A stretch of 64,000 nucleotides of DNA, from assembly GCF_023973825.1 (NCBI RefSeq), contig NC_090117.1, forward strand, positions 1,079,501 through 1,143,500, given 5' to 3'. Every line of letters starts with the position of its first letter. The stretch's first letter is position 1. The notes under the pieces are model-generated. The model saw only the letters and a program-made list of their open reading frames with translations, searched no databases and was not told the origin of the DNA. Shown here one piece after another: positions 25,266-38,549 of this stretch. The position numbers and the translations under genes are program-made. The DNA comes from Plasmodium brasilianum. Its lineage: Eukaryota; Apicomplexa; Aconoidasida; Haemosporida; Plasmodiidae.

Positions 25266-26187
25266 TTAATATATATTTTGATCATGATCTTCTGTTTTAT
25301 TAGGATAATTTTCTTTTGAAGAGTTTTGTTCTTTCTTGTTTTTTCGATTTTTCTTTTTCTCTTTTCGTACATTAGGAGGATTATCCTCTTGATCTTTTTT
25401 TTCTTGGCCAGGAACTTGTGTATATTTCTTTTCTATAGCAGGGACTGGAGCAGGTTCAGAATCTTTTTCATTTTGTTGCAGATTAAGATACTCTGTGGTC
25501 TTTTTCGTAGGTATATTTTCTCCATTTTCTAGATCATACGTTTCATTATATACTATGTAATCAACTTCATCTTCGTACGGTTCTTGTCCAACAATGGGGA
25601 ATCTTTTTCTTAATTCATATATATCCGGTCCAGGAGAACCTGAACATATATCTATTTCGTAGGGGCATTTTTCTTTAAATGTATAATTTGTTGCTTCATA
25701 TTTTTCATCACAGTTTTTATTTCCATCTTCTGCATTTTCCTTTAATTTGTAATGTTTCATTTCGTAATTTTCTTCATATTCTTTAAATCCACAATAAATT
25801 TTTTCTTTTACTATAAGACGGCCTTTTAAATAGGGTTTTTTTGTTGTAATCTTCAATACTGCTAATGACCTATGAGTTCGTGAGACGAATACTTTTTGAA
25901 GTCCATATTTATTATAGCAATTATCACCACATTTTTCCTAAAAATTGCATAAAATTTTATAAAATTAAAAACGAAATTCATATTTTCTTGTTAAAGCAAT
26001 AACTGTAAGAAATTCACAAGGCGTGATAGTAAGAAGGTACATATAATATATATATATATATCTTATATCAACTTACACAATTCAAACAATTTAACATCCA
26101 AATTAAAAGAAAGAAAATTGATACTTTTATGAAACAGAGAAAATTATTTATTTTCTCTGTTGTGTTATTCCTCTTTAATATAACCAT
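25266..26187 (-). CDS. Exported-type protein, small paralogue of giant repeat gene
   Basis: Two exons on the - strand: exon 1 is 26187-26077 (37 codons, same length as in the giant gene) and exon 2 is 25937-25266. The phase-0 intron has GTAAGT...CCTAG ends. The product is about 260 residues. Exon 1 encodes a hydrophobic anchor ending in LLIWMLNCLNC. Exon 2 opens with EKCGDNC and an export-like RSLAV, so the fifth PEXEL position is not acidic. Residues 86-154 align without gaps to the giant protein (FKEYEENYE, NCDEKYEATNY, FKEKCPYE, PGP, ELRKRF). The C-terminal ~100 residues are Lys/Glu/Pro/Asn-rich without the repeat array. It is convergent with the giant gene, about 5.8 kb away. A 'Plasmodium exported protein, unknown function' type; role not known. 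Confidence 0.8.
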
Positions 26188-29100
26188 TTTCGTCAAATAA
26201 TATTTTTAGAATGATAAGAATTATTTGCGTAAAACAAAGTAATATTTTAAACTTAATAATTTATGTGAAATTTTTGATTTCTTTTAAAGTATAGAAAAAA
26301 ATTATAAATTTAACGAATTGAATGAATATAATATATACATACATATATAATAAAATGCAAAAGGATAAAAACTACTTGAAAATAAATTATATATTTATTT
26401 ACTTGAGAATAAATTATATATTTATTATTGCAATTCAGATTCGTTTTATATATCAATTATGAAAAAAAAGTAAAAAAATTTATTGAACATATTTGTAATT
26501 TATCCTAATAATATGTTTTACATAAAAATTCGGAAAACAAGTAAATAGAAAATATACAATAAAAAAAAATTAAATAATATAAAAAAGAAGCAAAAAGAAG
26601 AAATGAGAATAAATTAGAATTTATTTTGCTATGCTATACGAACTCTAATTAGGAAACGAGATAATAATGTTTAATAGCGAAAAATATATATATATATATA
26701 TATTAATGCGCGGATTTTAATAATATGTGCAACGTGGAATATGCACTTAATTTATATATTCAATTTTAAATTATATAAATATGGGATAGAAATAATATAC
26801 ATTTAATAATTTATTTCTTTTAATCCATAGTGCTTTGAAATCTGTAAATTTAAAATTTCTCAAGATAAAAAATTATCTTTTTTTTAACTTATTTTTTAAT
26901 AAATTTTTTAAAAGTTCAGGCATACTATCCAATCTTAAACGATACTTCAAAGATAATATTTTAATATATAGGTATAATAAAAAAAAATAGGAGTAACCTA
27001 AAGTAATAATTTCACTTAAAAATCTTTTCACTAAAAACATTTTACTTTTATTTTGTTACAAAAATGATTACATGTTATTGAACAAAATATAGGCAACAAT
27101 ATAATAAATGTAAAATAAAATCAAATGTATAAGCATAATTTAATATGTATGGTGGTTAAAAAACTATCAAATATTTTTTGCATATCTGAAGAAATAAAAT
27201 TATAAATTATGCATTAATTATAAATTATAATATTAATGCTTTAAGTATTTTTATATGTGTAAAATTATCCATTATTAAAAATTATCACAATGAAGAAAGT
27301 AAAATTTTCAATAAAAAAAAAATTATTTTAAGAGTGTTTTTATAATATGAATAATTTATAAAAGTTTATTATTTTCCTTTTTCATTTTTACCTAATCTTT
27401 ATATTATAAGAACTCTTTAATTTTCGACATAAACATAATACATATTATTTTTTCGATTTGCTCAATGAAAATGAATACAATAAAGTTTAAAATAAATACA
27501 TTTTTTTTTAAGATTATAATTTATTTTTTTTCGAACATAATTATAATTAAAAAACCTTTATAGATAAACTTAATTTTTAATTAAAATTCTTTTTATAAAA
27601 TGGAAATTACATTTAATATTAATATAAAAAAAAAAATATATATATAAAATATTAAGTTTTTTTCATTTTAGTAAAAATCACTATAATACATTGTTAGTTT
27701 TTGATATATTTTTTTCTAATGGGTAATTTTATATGGTAAAATAAATTAAATGTGTACATTCCAGAAAATTATTAATAATCCTTTTTTGATTAACTCTTAG
27801 AGGAATTATATTATCAAGTTAAATTATTGTTTTATTTAATTTTTTAATGGTTTTATAGTTCGATTTTTTAATTTCATTTGATGACTTCACATAGAATGTA
27901 AAATAGAAACTACTTTTGTTCCTACTGTTAAATTTAAACGAAACCAATCTTTAATTTTCCCTTAACATACTATTTTAGTTAAAATTACCATTTTTATATA
28001 ATTAACGAATTATTTTACATTATAAAATTTAAAATAATGCATAAGTAATTAAATGAAAGTCAAAATTTTTATATAGTGTAATAATTCAATATTACATTTT
28101 TAAATTAATTAAATAACTCGAAAGCAGTTTACATGGTTAGGATTATTTGTAGTATGAATATATTTTTGTACATCAATATGAATTTTATTTCCGATTAAAA
28201 AAAAAGAAATAATAAGCAGATTAAAAATAATAAGTGATAAAGCAAATACATTTATTCAGAATTTTAGGAATTTTACCTAAATAAAAATGATGAAAAAAGC
28301 CAAAATATCGTAATAAATTCGGTAACACTAAAATGAATCTAGTGTTATTAGTTCATAAATAATAATAAAAAAATTATCTCTTAATAACTCAAAATTTTAA
28401 ATATAAAATGTGCAATAATATAATGGATGTTATATACTAATAAAATATATCCTAATAATTTAAATCTTAATAACTAAAGCTATTGAACAAAAATTTGTTA
28501 AAAATAATAGGGAAAAAGGACTTTGATATAATTAATTTGCATAGGAACATTAAATTTAAAAAATAAATTCAAAAAAGAACACATGGAAGAATGTACGATA
28601 AATGAAAATATGAGTTATGGAAGTCAAAAAATAAAAAATAATATATTTGCAAATTGAAAAAAAAACTTATCAATTATTAGTATATTTTCTCGTAAATTAT
28701 TAAAATAGTTTTGTTGTAATTATTTTGAAAATCTAAAATATAAAAAGTTCTTTTAAAAAGTAACATACTTATTTTTATATATAGTTCTTCATTCATATAT
28801 AATTCCAGTGTCTTGAATTGTAATAGATATATATAAAGTTGAGTATTTATTAGTGACGCTAAATTCTATTTACTAGTTTTATAATATATATATTAATTAT
28901 TTTTTAACCTTTAAAAATAACATAAAATAGTTAAAGTTAATACGCATAAATATAAGAAATATATAAATGGTTTAGAAGGAAATACAATAGGACGGTTAAT
29001 AAATTTATTGACGAAGATATGATATTACTGTGCAATAAATAAATATAAAATGATGAATGTAAACATTACAGCTAAGTAAAAATAAATTATATAGTTAATG

Positions 29101-30440
29101 TAAATTATAATATATTTTAATAAATAAAAAAAACAAAAATACAAGGAAAATGGGAAAGCAGGAGAATATCATTAATTTAAATTTTTATTTTACAATGAAC
29201 TACAAAATGTTAATTGTTACAATTTTAGTAATGACAATATTCATCTATTTAAAAATGATATGCGAATATTTTTTTTATATTGGAATTATATGTAGTTGCA
29301 GTATTTATTAAAGAATTGTTGTAAATATTTATGTTAACAAAGGCTTGTATGATAATTAATTTTATAAACATAGTATACCATAACAGAAATTCATGTAAAT
29401 AATATAATATGTTTATTTTTATTACTTTCATGTTGAATCAATTTAAATAATAAAAATATTAGCCATTTCTGTTGTTTTTATATCTAAGCGAATAATTTAA
29501 AGATTCACTGTTTTATTATAAATTGATAATATACTTACAATATAATAGCATTTTTTTAAAATACCTAGCTTTAAAAAAAAAAGAAAAAAAAAACTAAACT
29601 TACGAATTCGTGAATTTTAATATTATTACTTTAACTTTTTTTTTACTTGATCATTTTTTTTTGTTTTTAAGTTGACATAATAAACTTTTACATGGATGGA
29701 ATTATATGTATACATAATTATACTACTTCAAAGTGCACTCTATTATTTTTATTTCATTTTACTCCAATCTTAACAATTTATGTTATGAACCGTTATTAAT
29801 TATAAGAGTTTAGAAAATTTGATACAAAGGAAAATATATAAATATTAGTTAAAAGCAAATATACATAAGACACTAATTTTAAGATCGAATAATGAAGAAT
29901 ATATATGAACAGTTTATATTATAACTGTGTGAGTCTATCATTGCACACAATACAACCTGTACTTTTTTGTCCTTTAACCTGTTACTCATTTTTTTATAAA
30001 GTTTTTATTATATTTTTAGAGTCACTTATAAATGTTTACGACTATTTATTATAGAATATTTTACTTTTGTCTATTTATTAAGTGAACTAAATTATTTAAA
30101 TTGCAATTCATCAGAACAAAGGCATGATGTGTTTTCTACCTAATAATTTAATAACTATATATATAATGTATTTTAAAGTTGTAAAAATAAATTATACCTT
30201 AATTTTCTTATTATGATTCCCACAATAGTTTATTTTTCACATTATGATATATATTAGCTGTGATGTACAAAATCATCATACATATAAGCTAAGAAGTTTA
30301 TATATTAACTAACGAAATGAGTTATCAACATTGTTGGGTACATAAATGTGATATACGAATTAAAAATAAACACATATATGATATGAAGCTTATAGTTAAA
30401 TTTAAATAGAAAATTAGAAATATTTAAACATTTATCCATA

Positions 30441-30481
<41 letters not shown>

Positions 30482-30913
30482 GTGATACATTTTTAACAGA
30501 ATTTTTCCATGATAATGAAAATAGAAAAAATGGGACTGTAAATACTTTTTTATATTCAATTTTTCCAATTCATAAAAAATAAAATAAAAAATCACATTCA
30601 ATTTCGTTTTTTTCATTTATATAAATGTAATATAAATTATAAACAAAAGGAACTAGAGATCTCAATGAATATATAAATTCTTCATATATTTTTAAGTAAA
30701 AAAAATAAAACCTTCGACCCAATAAATATATAATACTTAATATATGTTAATATTTAAGTAATTTTATTATGTTATTGAGAAATTATTATGATCTGTCAGC
30801 ACAGATATCTATAACCAATATATAATATATGTATATGAATTTTCTTTTAGTAATATAAAAATAATAGTATGTAATTTTTTTTGTTTTTAGATGCAGCTGG
30901 AACTTTAATTAGA
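26188..30913. other. Intergenic region
   Basis: AT-rich, with TA tracts near 26689 and 30443 and a duplicated ~25-base AATAAATTATATATTTATT segment near 26380-26425. Short frames (29249-29431 -, 30305-30616 -) are low complexity or driven by microsatellites. No gene supported. The left end is the promoter side of the - strand gene at 25-26 kb. Confidence 0.55.
30443..30478. repeat. TA microsatellite
   Basis: Long TA dinucleotide run in the 3' flank of the minus-strand PHIST gene. Confidence 0.85.
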
Positions 30914-32434
30914 TTAATAGCTAGCATTTTTACTTAGATATTCTTTCCAGTGGCATTCCGTATTATTTGTAAATGATTCCCATAAAGATTTAATTGAATT
31001 TATAGTTTCAGTAAACATGAACGATAAAAATTTTTCATCTTCTATTGATAAAGTTAATATCTGAAATGACTGTTGTTCAGTATTATATAATTCATATAAC
31101 ATGTCCCTATAGACCTTGAGCCATATTCTGGTCTTATAATTTCCCATCAAATTAATAGTTCTTGCTAGATCTTCCCAATAATTACTCAAATCTTTCAGCA
31201 TATTATGAAATTTATCTTTTTCAATAGAGACCAATCTATTATATATGTTAAACATATCCCTAATATGAACATATTCACTTAAATTTTCTATTTCTTTTTG
31301 TAATTCCTTTTCAGATAGTTTTTCGTAGTATTTTGACCCCTTAGGATTTGTATTTTCACTTGTCTTGTAAAGGCTGTTAGAATATTTCTTTTTATTATTA
31401 CTCGTATATGATTCATCTTCAGAAGAACTGTCTTTTTGATTATTATATGTGTTCATTACACTATTAGAAAAATTTCCCATCTGATTATTATATGTGTTCA
31501 TTGCACCGTTAGAAAAATTTCCCATCTGATTATTATATGTGTTCATTGCACCGTTCGAAAAATTTCCCATCTGATTATTATATGTGTTCATTGCACCGTT
31601 AGAAAAATTTCCCATCTGATTATTATATGTGTTCATTGCACCATTAGAAAAATTTCCCATCTGATTATTATATGTGTTCATTGTACCATTAGAAAAATTT
31701 CCCATCTGATTATTATATGTGTTCATTGCACCATTAGAAAAATTTCCCATCTGATTATTATATGTGTTCATTGCACCATTAGAAAAATTCCCCATCTGAT
31801 TATTATATGTGTTCAATGAACCTTTAGAAAAATTTTCCATTTGATTATTATGTGTAATCCAGCTATCACCAGGTATATCTACTGTTTGAAATAAGTCTAA
31901 TACATTTGTCTTGTTACCACTGTTATAATTGTGTTCTGTTGATAATGAATTATCAGTCACATTACGATTAGAATCTTTGCAACTTAGATTACTTTGATTA
32001 GCTTGTTCATTAAATGATACAGCTAAGTTTCTTACGTACCTATTACTGTACTGAATTTGTGATATTATAGTACCTTTATACACAGAATTGTTCTGTAAAA
32101 GTGTCATTATATAAAATTAGGGAAAAAAGGTTAATGCAATTTTTAAGCTTTATTTAGAAAAAAAAAAAAAAAAAGGATGAGGATTAATGAAAAGAAAGTA
32201 ATGTGTTTGTACTGATGAAATTGTGTTTAGTCTAACTTTCATTAAAAAAAACAATAGTACAAGAAAGAGTACATTTGTAAATCTTGAAAATACAAAATTT
32301 TTGATACTTCCTTTGTTAGATTTTTTATTTGTCCCTTCTAAAGAATTTGTAAAATAATAGTTAATATTCCGTTCATTAACAGCAAAGGATTTTTTTCTTG
32401 ATAAAGCAAAAATTCTTACATTACAACGTTCCAT
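30914..32434 (-). CDS. PHIST exported protein with 15-residue repeats
   Basis: Minus-strand, two exons. Exon 2 is 32092-30914, behind a clear TTTTACAG acceptor. Exon 1 starts at ATG 32434. The donor is ambiguous: GTTAGA after 32237 gives a 66-codon exon like the other PHIST genes here, while GTACAA after 32213 adds eight codons; both are phase 0. With the first choice the product is 458 residues. Exon 1 ends in a hydrophobic stretch (FLVLLFFLMK). An export-like RNLAV lies at 87-91, with Val where PEXEL needs an acidic residue or Gln. Residues 148-282 are nine 15-residue units (NNQMGNFSNGAMNTY type). The C-terminal ~150 residues, with SEKELQKEIENLSEY and spaced Trp (YWEDL, SLWESF, CHWKEY), look like a PHIST domain. 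It lies apart from the + strand PHIST tandem. Confidence 0.8.
31445..31849 (-). repeat. Nine 45-bp coding repeats in PHIST gene
   Basis: Nine in-frame 45-base units encode NNQMGNFSNGAMNTY with minor changes (first unit MENFSKGSL, one T for A, last unit NSV). The array is 405 bases long. The opposite strand stays open through it by periodicity. Confidence 0.9.
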
Positions 32435-32690
32435 ATTTGATATATACATTATTAAGACAGAAAACAATTTTTAATTAAGATACAAGAATGAATTATTCTA
32501 ATTAAATCATAAAAATTAATTAATAATGCAAATGTAAAAATATTTTATTTAATTTTACTATTAAGAATTGCTACAAAATATATATATACTTTTTTTTTAT
32601 TTTAAAAAAAATAAACGATGAACTACCTGTTATGAACATTTTAAAAAATAGTTTATAACATTGCTACAAGTTAATTACAACATAAACAAC

Positions 32691-32694
<4 letters not shown>

Positions 32695-32750
<56 letters not shown>
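32695..32750. repeat. TA microsatellite
   Basis: More than 25 TA dinucleotides in a row, in the upstream region of the minus-strand PHIST gene. Confidence 0.9.
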
Positions 32751-32752
<2 letters not shown>

Positions 32753-33975
32753 GTTTTTTTTTTTTTTTATTAATGCAGTGGAGATAAAACTTGGTATTTT
32801 TTACACGCTTTATTTTAACTAATTTATCAAAAATATTTAAAAAAATAAATAATAGTAATATTTTATGATTTATGAATGTATAAGGAATTCTTAAAAAATT
32901 AAAATTTAATATTTTTTTTTTTGCCAATTACTTAAATTAGTTATAATGATTTATTCATTCATTAAAAAAAAAAAAGAGTAAATAATTATACTTTTATTAT
33001 AAAAGAACAAATACAGAACAATGGTTTAAAAAAAACAAAAGTACATATGCACCAAAAATTATTATTATAATTCATTATATAAAATCATCATTTACAACTC
33101 AACCATATTTGTTCTAAAAAAACAGGAGTTGCAAATATTTATTAAATTATTAGAATACATGCAAACATTTAATTGGTTTACCTATATCAGTATATAGTTT
33201 TGTTCTATTGATATTTCTTTTTTCGCTTACCATATTTTAAAGTAATAATTAACTATTTATTTTTATAAATAAAAAAGTTAAATATAGTATTGGAATATTT
33301 TTGCAACAAATTATTTTTCATCCAGAAATTATTGTTATTCCATATTTTATTCTTAATATAACTATTTTTCTGAATTGTGACAAATGAGAAAAATGAACAA
33401 ATAAATATAATATGTTTTGATTTATATATAAAAAAGAACGTACTTTAGTATCTCTTACTTGAAGTATATGTATAGAAACACTGATGTTAATATCTAGAAT
33501 TATAATATATAAATTAAAATATAAATAATACTTAAAAAAATTTTTTTTTTCCGTTTTAAGTAACATAAAAAATATTTTCACAAGTGTACTACAGCGTTTA
33601 TTCATATTTTTTAAAACTTCTTGTTTTAAAATATAAATTTCTCCTGAAAAAAGTTATTGCATGGGCATTATTTGTTCATTTAAAATGAAGAAAACAAAAA
33701 TTATTAAATTTTTTGGAATAGAATAAAATGAACCCGCAAAAACATGTGACACCAAAGAAAGAATTTTTCTTTGCTTTTTATGAATACTTTATGTGTAGTC
33801 TTCTAATTTTTGATGACACATCGTTTTAGTTATATAATATAAAAAATAAAAAGCAATAAATGAAGAAACTTATGTAAACTTTCTATATTATGGTTATCTT
33901 TTATAATAAATTTTTTTTTATTACAGCTTTACTAATATCGAAATAAAAATTCTTTGAAATTTATAACCTATATAT

Positions 33976-34046
33976 ATATATAAATATAAATATAAATATA
34001 AATATAAATATAAATATAAATATAAATATAAATATAAATATAAATA
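33976..34046. repeat. TAAATA hexamer array
   Basis: About twelve tandem hexamers of the type AAATAT, preceded by a short TA run. On the - strand it reads as alternating Phe-Ile. Confidence 0.88.
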
Positions 34047-37000
34047 AATATTTATAATTTTTAGAATTATACTCAGGTTCCGTAGTACGTCTGGAAATAT
34101 AACTTTGAAAGAAAAGGCAATTTAAAGAATTTATGAAGTCATTAGAAAATAATAATTTAGTATTTTGCATTAGAAGCTGAAAGAATAAAGGAATATTTTC
34201 ACAATAAATTAACAGAATATGAAATGTAAATTGCAAAAGAAATTGAAAAATTAGAAAAATTAATTATCTCTAAGAAATATTATAATAAAATTCTTCAAAG
34301 ATAAAAGGTTTAGTCATTTTTTGAATACATAAATGTAGTATGTGTACATGTAAAAAAATAAAAATACAATCTCATGAAAGTAATAAAAGTGCTACTAGTA
34401 AAAATTTAGTAAAAAATTAATAAAAAGGAGTAAAAACTAGACATTTATTCAAAAACACACCTTGGTTTTAAAATGGTTAACTCTAATTATGCTTTTAGTC
34501 TTTGTATTCATTCTATATAATTATGAACTTAATCAAAATTTTCGTATATTTATTATTTTTATTATGATTATTATAGTTATTTTATTTTACATAAACAAAA
34601 AAAAATAAAAGGTTTAATGAAATAATGTAAATTTCATCTTTTATAACAATTTATTTTGAAACAAAAAAAAAAAAAGAAAATGCCATATTAGACAAGACAG
34701 TATATCGTGTGTGTACAACATAGTAATATGACTGAAATAAATTAAAGCAATAAATCCTAAAACTTGATATATTTTAGAATTATAGCAATAAATGTTAATA
34801 ATATAAACATTAAACTATTTATGAATTGTAAAATGTTTCTTCAATTTTCTCAATCTTTTAAAAACATATAGTTTTTAGAATAAATACTTATTATTTCTCC
34901 TAAAATATGTAATGTTTCTTCATTATATATATGTACATCTTCAAATTTAAATTTACGCACTTTCTATTGGACATTTACTTTATTTGAAGACCATTTTTAA
35001 TTGATTTATGTGTTTATATATATAAACTTCATAGTTTCTTTACATAATTTTAATTGATATAATTATTTTTATTTTACTTTGGCTTGAACATTGTAAAGTT
35101 TATATTTCATTTCTTAGAAATAACAGTGACGTTATACTCACATTTATATAATAAGTACATCAGATATTCTAAATGCATTTACTAATGATATATAACACAG
35201 CTATCGAAATAACAACTATAAATGACTTATTTTAAAAAAATTATATAAGTTATGTGTTTTGTTTTTTTATGTGATATCTTCATTTTTTATTTAAATAATT
35301 TTTGGATAGCATTAATATATTACCTTTTTTTAATACTAATTATGAATTTATTTTAATATATACTAAACAGATATGTAATTCTATTTATAAAAATTTTAGT
35401 ATAATTTATAATTTTAATTGTTTTAAAAACTTTTTAATTTATCATTAACACATTATAATACATCGAAAAATTATTTATTTGTAGTATATATTCACCAAAA
35501 TAGCTATTTAACATATATTTTATGATTTTTCTCACAATCGTTATATTTTTTTTTTTCCATTAAATGTAAAGATGCGATGCAAAATATATCAACCTTAAAA
35601 CTAACACATAAACTTTTAAAGCTTGAATCCTGAACCCTTTAAATATACTAACTTTAGTTATTAAATATAGGAAATTTTTATGAAGGTTTATATATTTTAT
35701 TTTAGCTAAAACATCCATATGTTTCATCTGGATTTTCTTTCTAATTTAAAGTTTCATTTTTCATAAGCTTCAAATTCCAGTGTTTATTATTTACCCCTTA
35801 ATTATAACAAAGGAATGCTTTTCATTAATTAAAAAAAAGAAAGGTTTATCCATTTTTCCACATTTTTTATGCTCTTATATTTTTAAGTTTATATGAATTT
35901 TTTATATATTGTACAATTTTTATCAATAGTTTAACTTCTCTGTGAATCCTTTATCCGTATTTATCGAATTTTTTCAACATAAAAATAAAAAATGGTATTA
36001 TCACGTGGCATTTTCATATTACTCCAATTCGTGCACTATTTATTATGTTCGTAATATTGGGCATCTAGGTCCACTGCTGCTTTTTAACCTTCTTCCACTA
36101 ACACATTCTTTTATATATAAAATACCGTAAGTTTTTTTCATTTTCGTTAATCTGCAGTATTAAGTTATAATATATACTGAGAAATGGGAAAAAAAAGTAA
36201 TAATTACACTTTCTTATTTTTTTTATTTTTTTAAAAAAATAAAGAAAATTAAATGATATTAATTTGTATTGAAAACGGTTACAAAAAGAAAAACGTTTTA
36301 AGAGGAATATTCAGAATAATCAAAAAAAAAAAAAAAAAGGAAGTAAAATATTAGATAATGTAACAAGTTCTGCTGAAAAAAAAATAAATATTTTAATTTA
36401 ATGCCATATTACCGATTAAGATATATAACATTAATAAAAAGATGAATTAGAAAATGTATATGCATTAAAGTTCATTATGATAATAATGATCAAGTATATA
36501 ATATCTAATCAGTTTATATTCAAATAAAATAATACAAATTTTATAATATATATATATATACATTTTACCATAGCATTATGAAAAGGGCGCATAATCATTA
36601 TTATGATTAAACATTAATGTTTAAACTTTAATGAAAAAATGATTATACGTATTATCAATAAATTAGGTGTAATTTTGTGTATAATATAATTATATAATGA
36701 GCTCGCGCAGCTGAAGCATTATTATGGTAAAAAAATTATATACTTTATACACAAGTACACTTGAAAAATTATATAGATAAAAAATTACTTTAATGAGATA
36801 TTTATACTTATGAAATTTTATATAAGATTAGAAATGATCACATGCTTAATTATAAATTTAAAATTAAAAAAAAAAAAAAATTTAGTTAAGTCAGATGTCC
36901 AACTAATAGCAGAATTATATTGCAATATATGAAAATAAATACACTAATAAGATATAATTTTCAAAAAAAAAAAATTAGACATAGAACATTAACTATTTAA

Positions 37001-37409
37001 GTGCAAAAATATGAAACACAATTAAATTAAAATAATAAAATATTATGCATTTCTTTTATGAATGGAATTAACAGACACCATTGTTATAACTGTTCTAAAT
37101 TTTGAGTTTATTTAATTTTTCATACGTAATTAACCTTTTCATTTTAGGTTTTTACTTATATGGCTTTTTTTTTTTTTTTTTTATTCATATAACCAACTTC
37201 TAAGTTAAAGAAATATATAATGTATTTAATTTATTTCGTACTATAAATAAAAAGTGCTTTATATACATATATTTTATATGTTTACTATTATTCCAATTTC
37301 ATTTATGTTATTCTTAATTTATATTGCATATAAATAAATACTTTTCCAATTATGTACCGCACGTATTTACAACAATTTTCCATTTAATTTATTATAATAC
37401 ATTTTTTTA

Positions 37410-38403
37410 TTATTCAGATTCACCACAGCAGTACAAGTTCTTTACTTCAAGACATACATTCCATTATTTATTTTGTGCCCATTTCTTAAAAAAGAATACC
37501 AACCAATACTTATAGGCAATACTATTATTTTCTTTCCATTGTGTGATCGTACTTCAAGTTTTAGAAGCGTATATTCCATTAACATGGTTGATTAAATTCA
37601 ACCAATCACCTTTTTCTCTTTTTCTACGCATATTCCAAATACTATATTTTTTAAATAACGTGGAATAATTTCGATCTCGCTTTTATGTATGTGGTTTTAT
37701 CTTTTTCCAATAGCATTCTGTAAGTACATAATTTTCCTTTCTATCCCATTGATTTTTCTTCATATTATACCTCGCAGTCAACTTTGATGTCATATCTATT
37801 ATATGGGGGGGTGTACATCTGTTAAGCTATTTTTCATATTTATATTTCAAGTTACTCCATATGATTTAAACCATTTTATCCACACATCATCACTCCATTT
37901 TTTGAATACATCATAATGATTTGTTACATATTCTTCTTCCATATCCTGATTATAATACATCCAATTATTATCTAAAAATTTTACAAAATCATCCCATTTT
38001 ACATCTTGGCGTTCAAGTCAACATTTCTTTTCACTTTCAAAATCTTTTAATATTTGTGTTTTCCATGGAAAAAACCATTTCCTTCATTCAGCAATTTTAG
38101 CATCTTTTGCTTTTTTTAATTTTAATGAAAGATGTCTTTCAAATGCTACTGGTAACTTTGTATTTTTTGTTTCACAAGAACTACTAGTTATTGGCTATAT
38201 TTTTTCAGTAACAACCTTAATAACAAATTAAAAAAGAAAATTATTTTTTAAATTACTTTAATTATTAAACATTATTAAAAAATTTACATATATTTATTAA
38301 AGATGTTTTAACTTACCAATTGTTGGGTATCCTGTGAATAATTAGCGAACTATAATTTAAATACGGCAACAGATGCCGATATAAAAAGAAATATTAATTT
38401 CAT
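37410..38403 (-). pseudogene. Tryptophan-rich antigen (TRAg) pseudogene
   Basis: Minus-strand relic of a two-exon tryptophan-rich antigen. Exon 1 is 38403-38317 (29 codons), a signal peptide MKLIFLFISAS interrupted by TAG. The intron has GTAAGT...TTAAG ends and is phase 0. Exon 2 starts at 38215 and keeps one reading frame to TGA 37847. It shows the spaced-Trp pattern (KWDDFVKFLDNNW, DMEEEY, FKKWSDDVWIKWF) of the TryThrA C-terminal domain. In-frame TAG and two TGA codons break it; the TGA codons fall where Trp is expected. Further fragments to 37410 (QWKENN, FFKKWAQNK, WNV) look like the end of the domain in shifted frames. Related proteins bind red cells. No function expected here. Confidence 0.72.
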
Positions 38404-38477
38404 CACTAACAAGTCTTAGTTTTATTTTATATTATTAAAATTTCAAGAATATACTTAATTCTGTAAGAACATACTAT

Positions 38478-38549
38478 AAAATGAAAAATATGAAAATAAT
38501 TAAAATGAAAAATATGAAAATAATTAAAATGAAAAAATTGAAAATAGCT
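38478..38549 (+). repeat. Three 24-bp tandem units
   Basis: The unit AAAATGAAAAATATGAAAAT plus AATT occurs twice exactly and a third time with changes, just upstream of the TRAg relic. Confidence 0.8.

Larger units (their letters stand above)
32435..37409. other. Intergenic region
   Basis: AT-rich sequence with a TA microsatellite (32695-32750) and a TAAATA array (33976-34046). Open frames at 33318-33605 (-), 33961-34236 (-) and 35942-36130 (+) are low complexity or lack any recognised motif or splice partner. No gene is supported. The left part is the presumed promoter of the - strand PHIST gene. Confidence 0.55.

Noticed and set aside
31436..31819. 127-codon + strand frame rich in Ile/Cys/His repeats
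   Set aside because: Shadow of the 45-bp repeats of the minus-strand PHIST gene.
33318..33605. 95-codon - strand frame
   Set aside because: Ile/Tyr/Phe/Asn composition typical of chance frames in AT-rich DNA; no export motif or splice sites.
35942..36130. 62-codon + strand frame
   Set aside because: No domain, no partner exon, no conserved motif.
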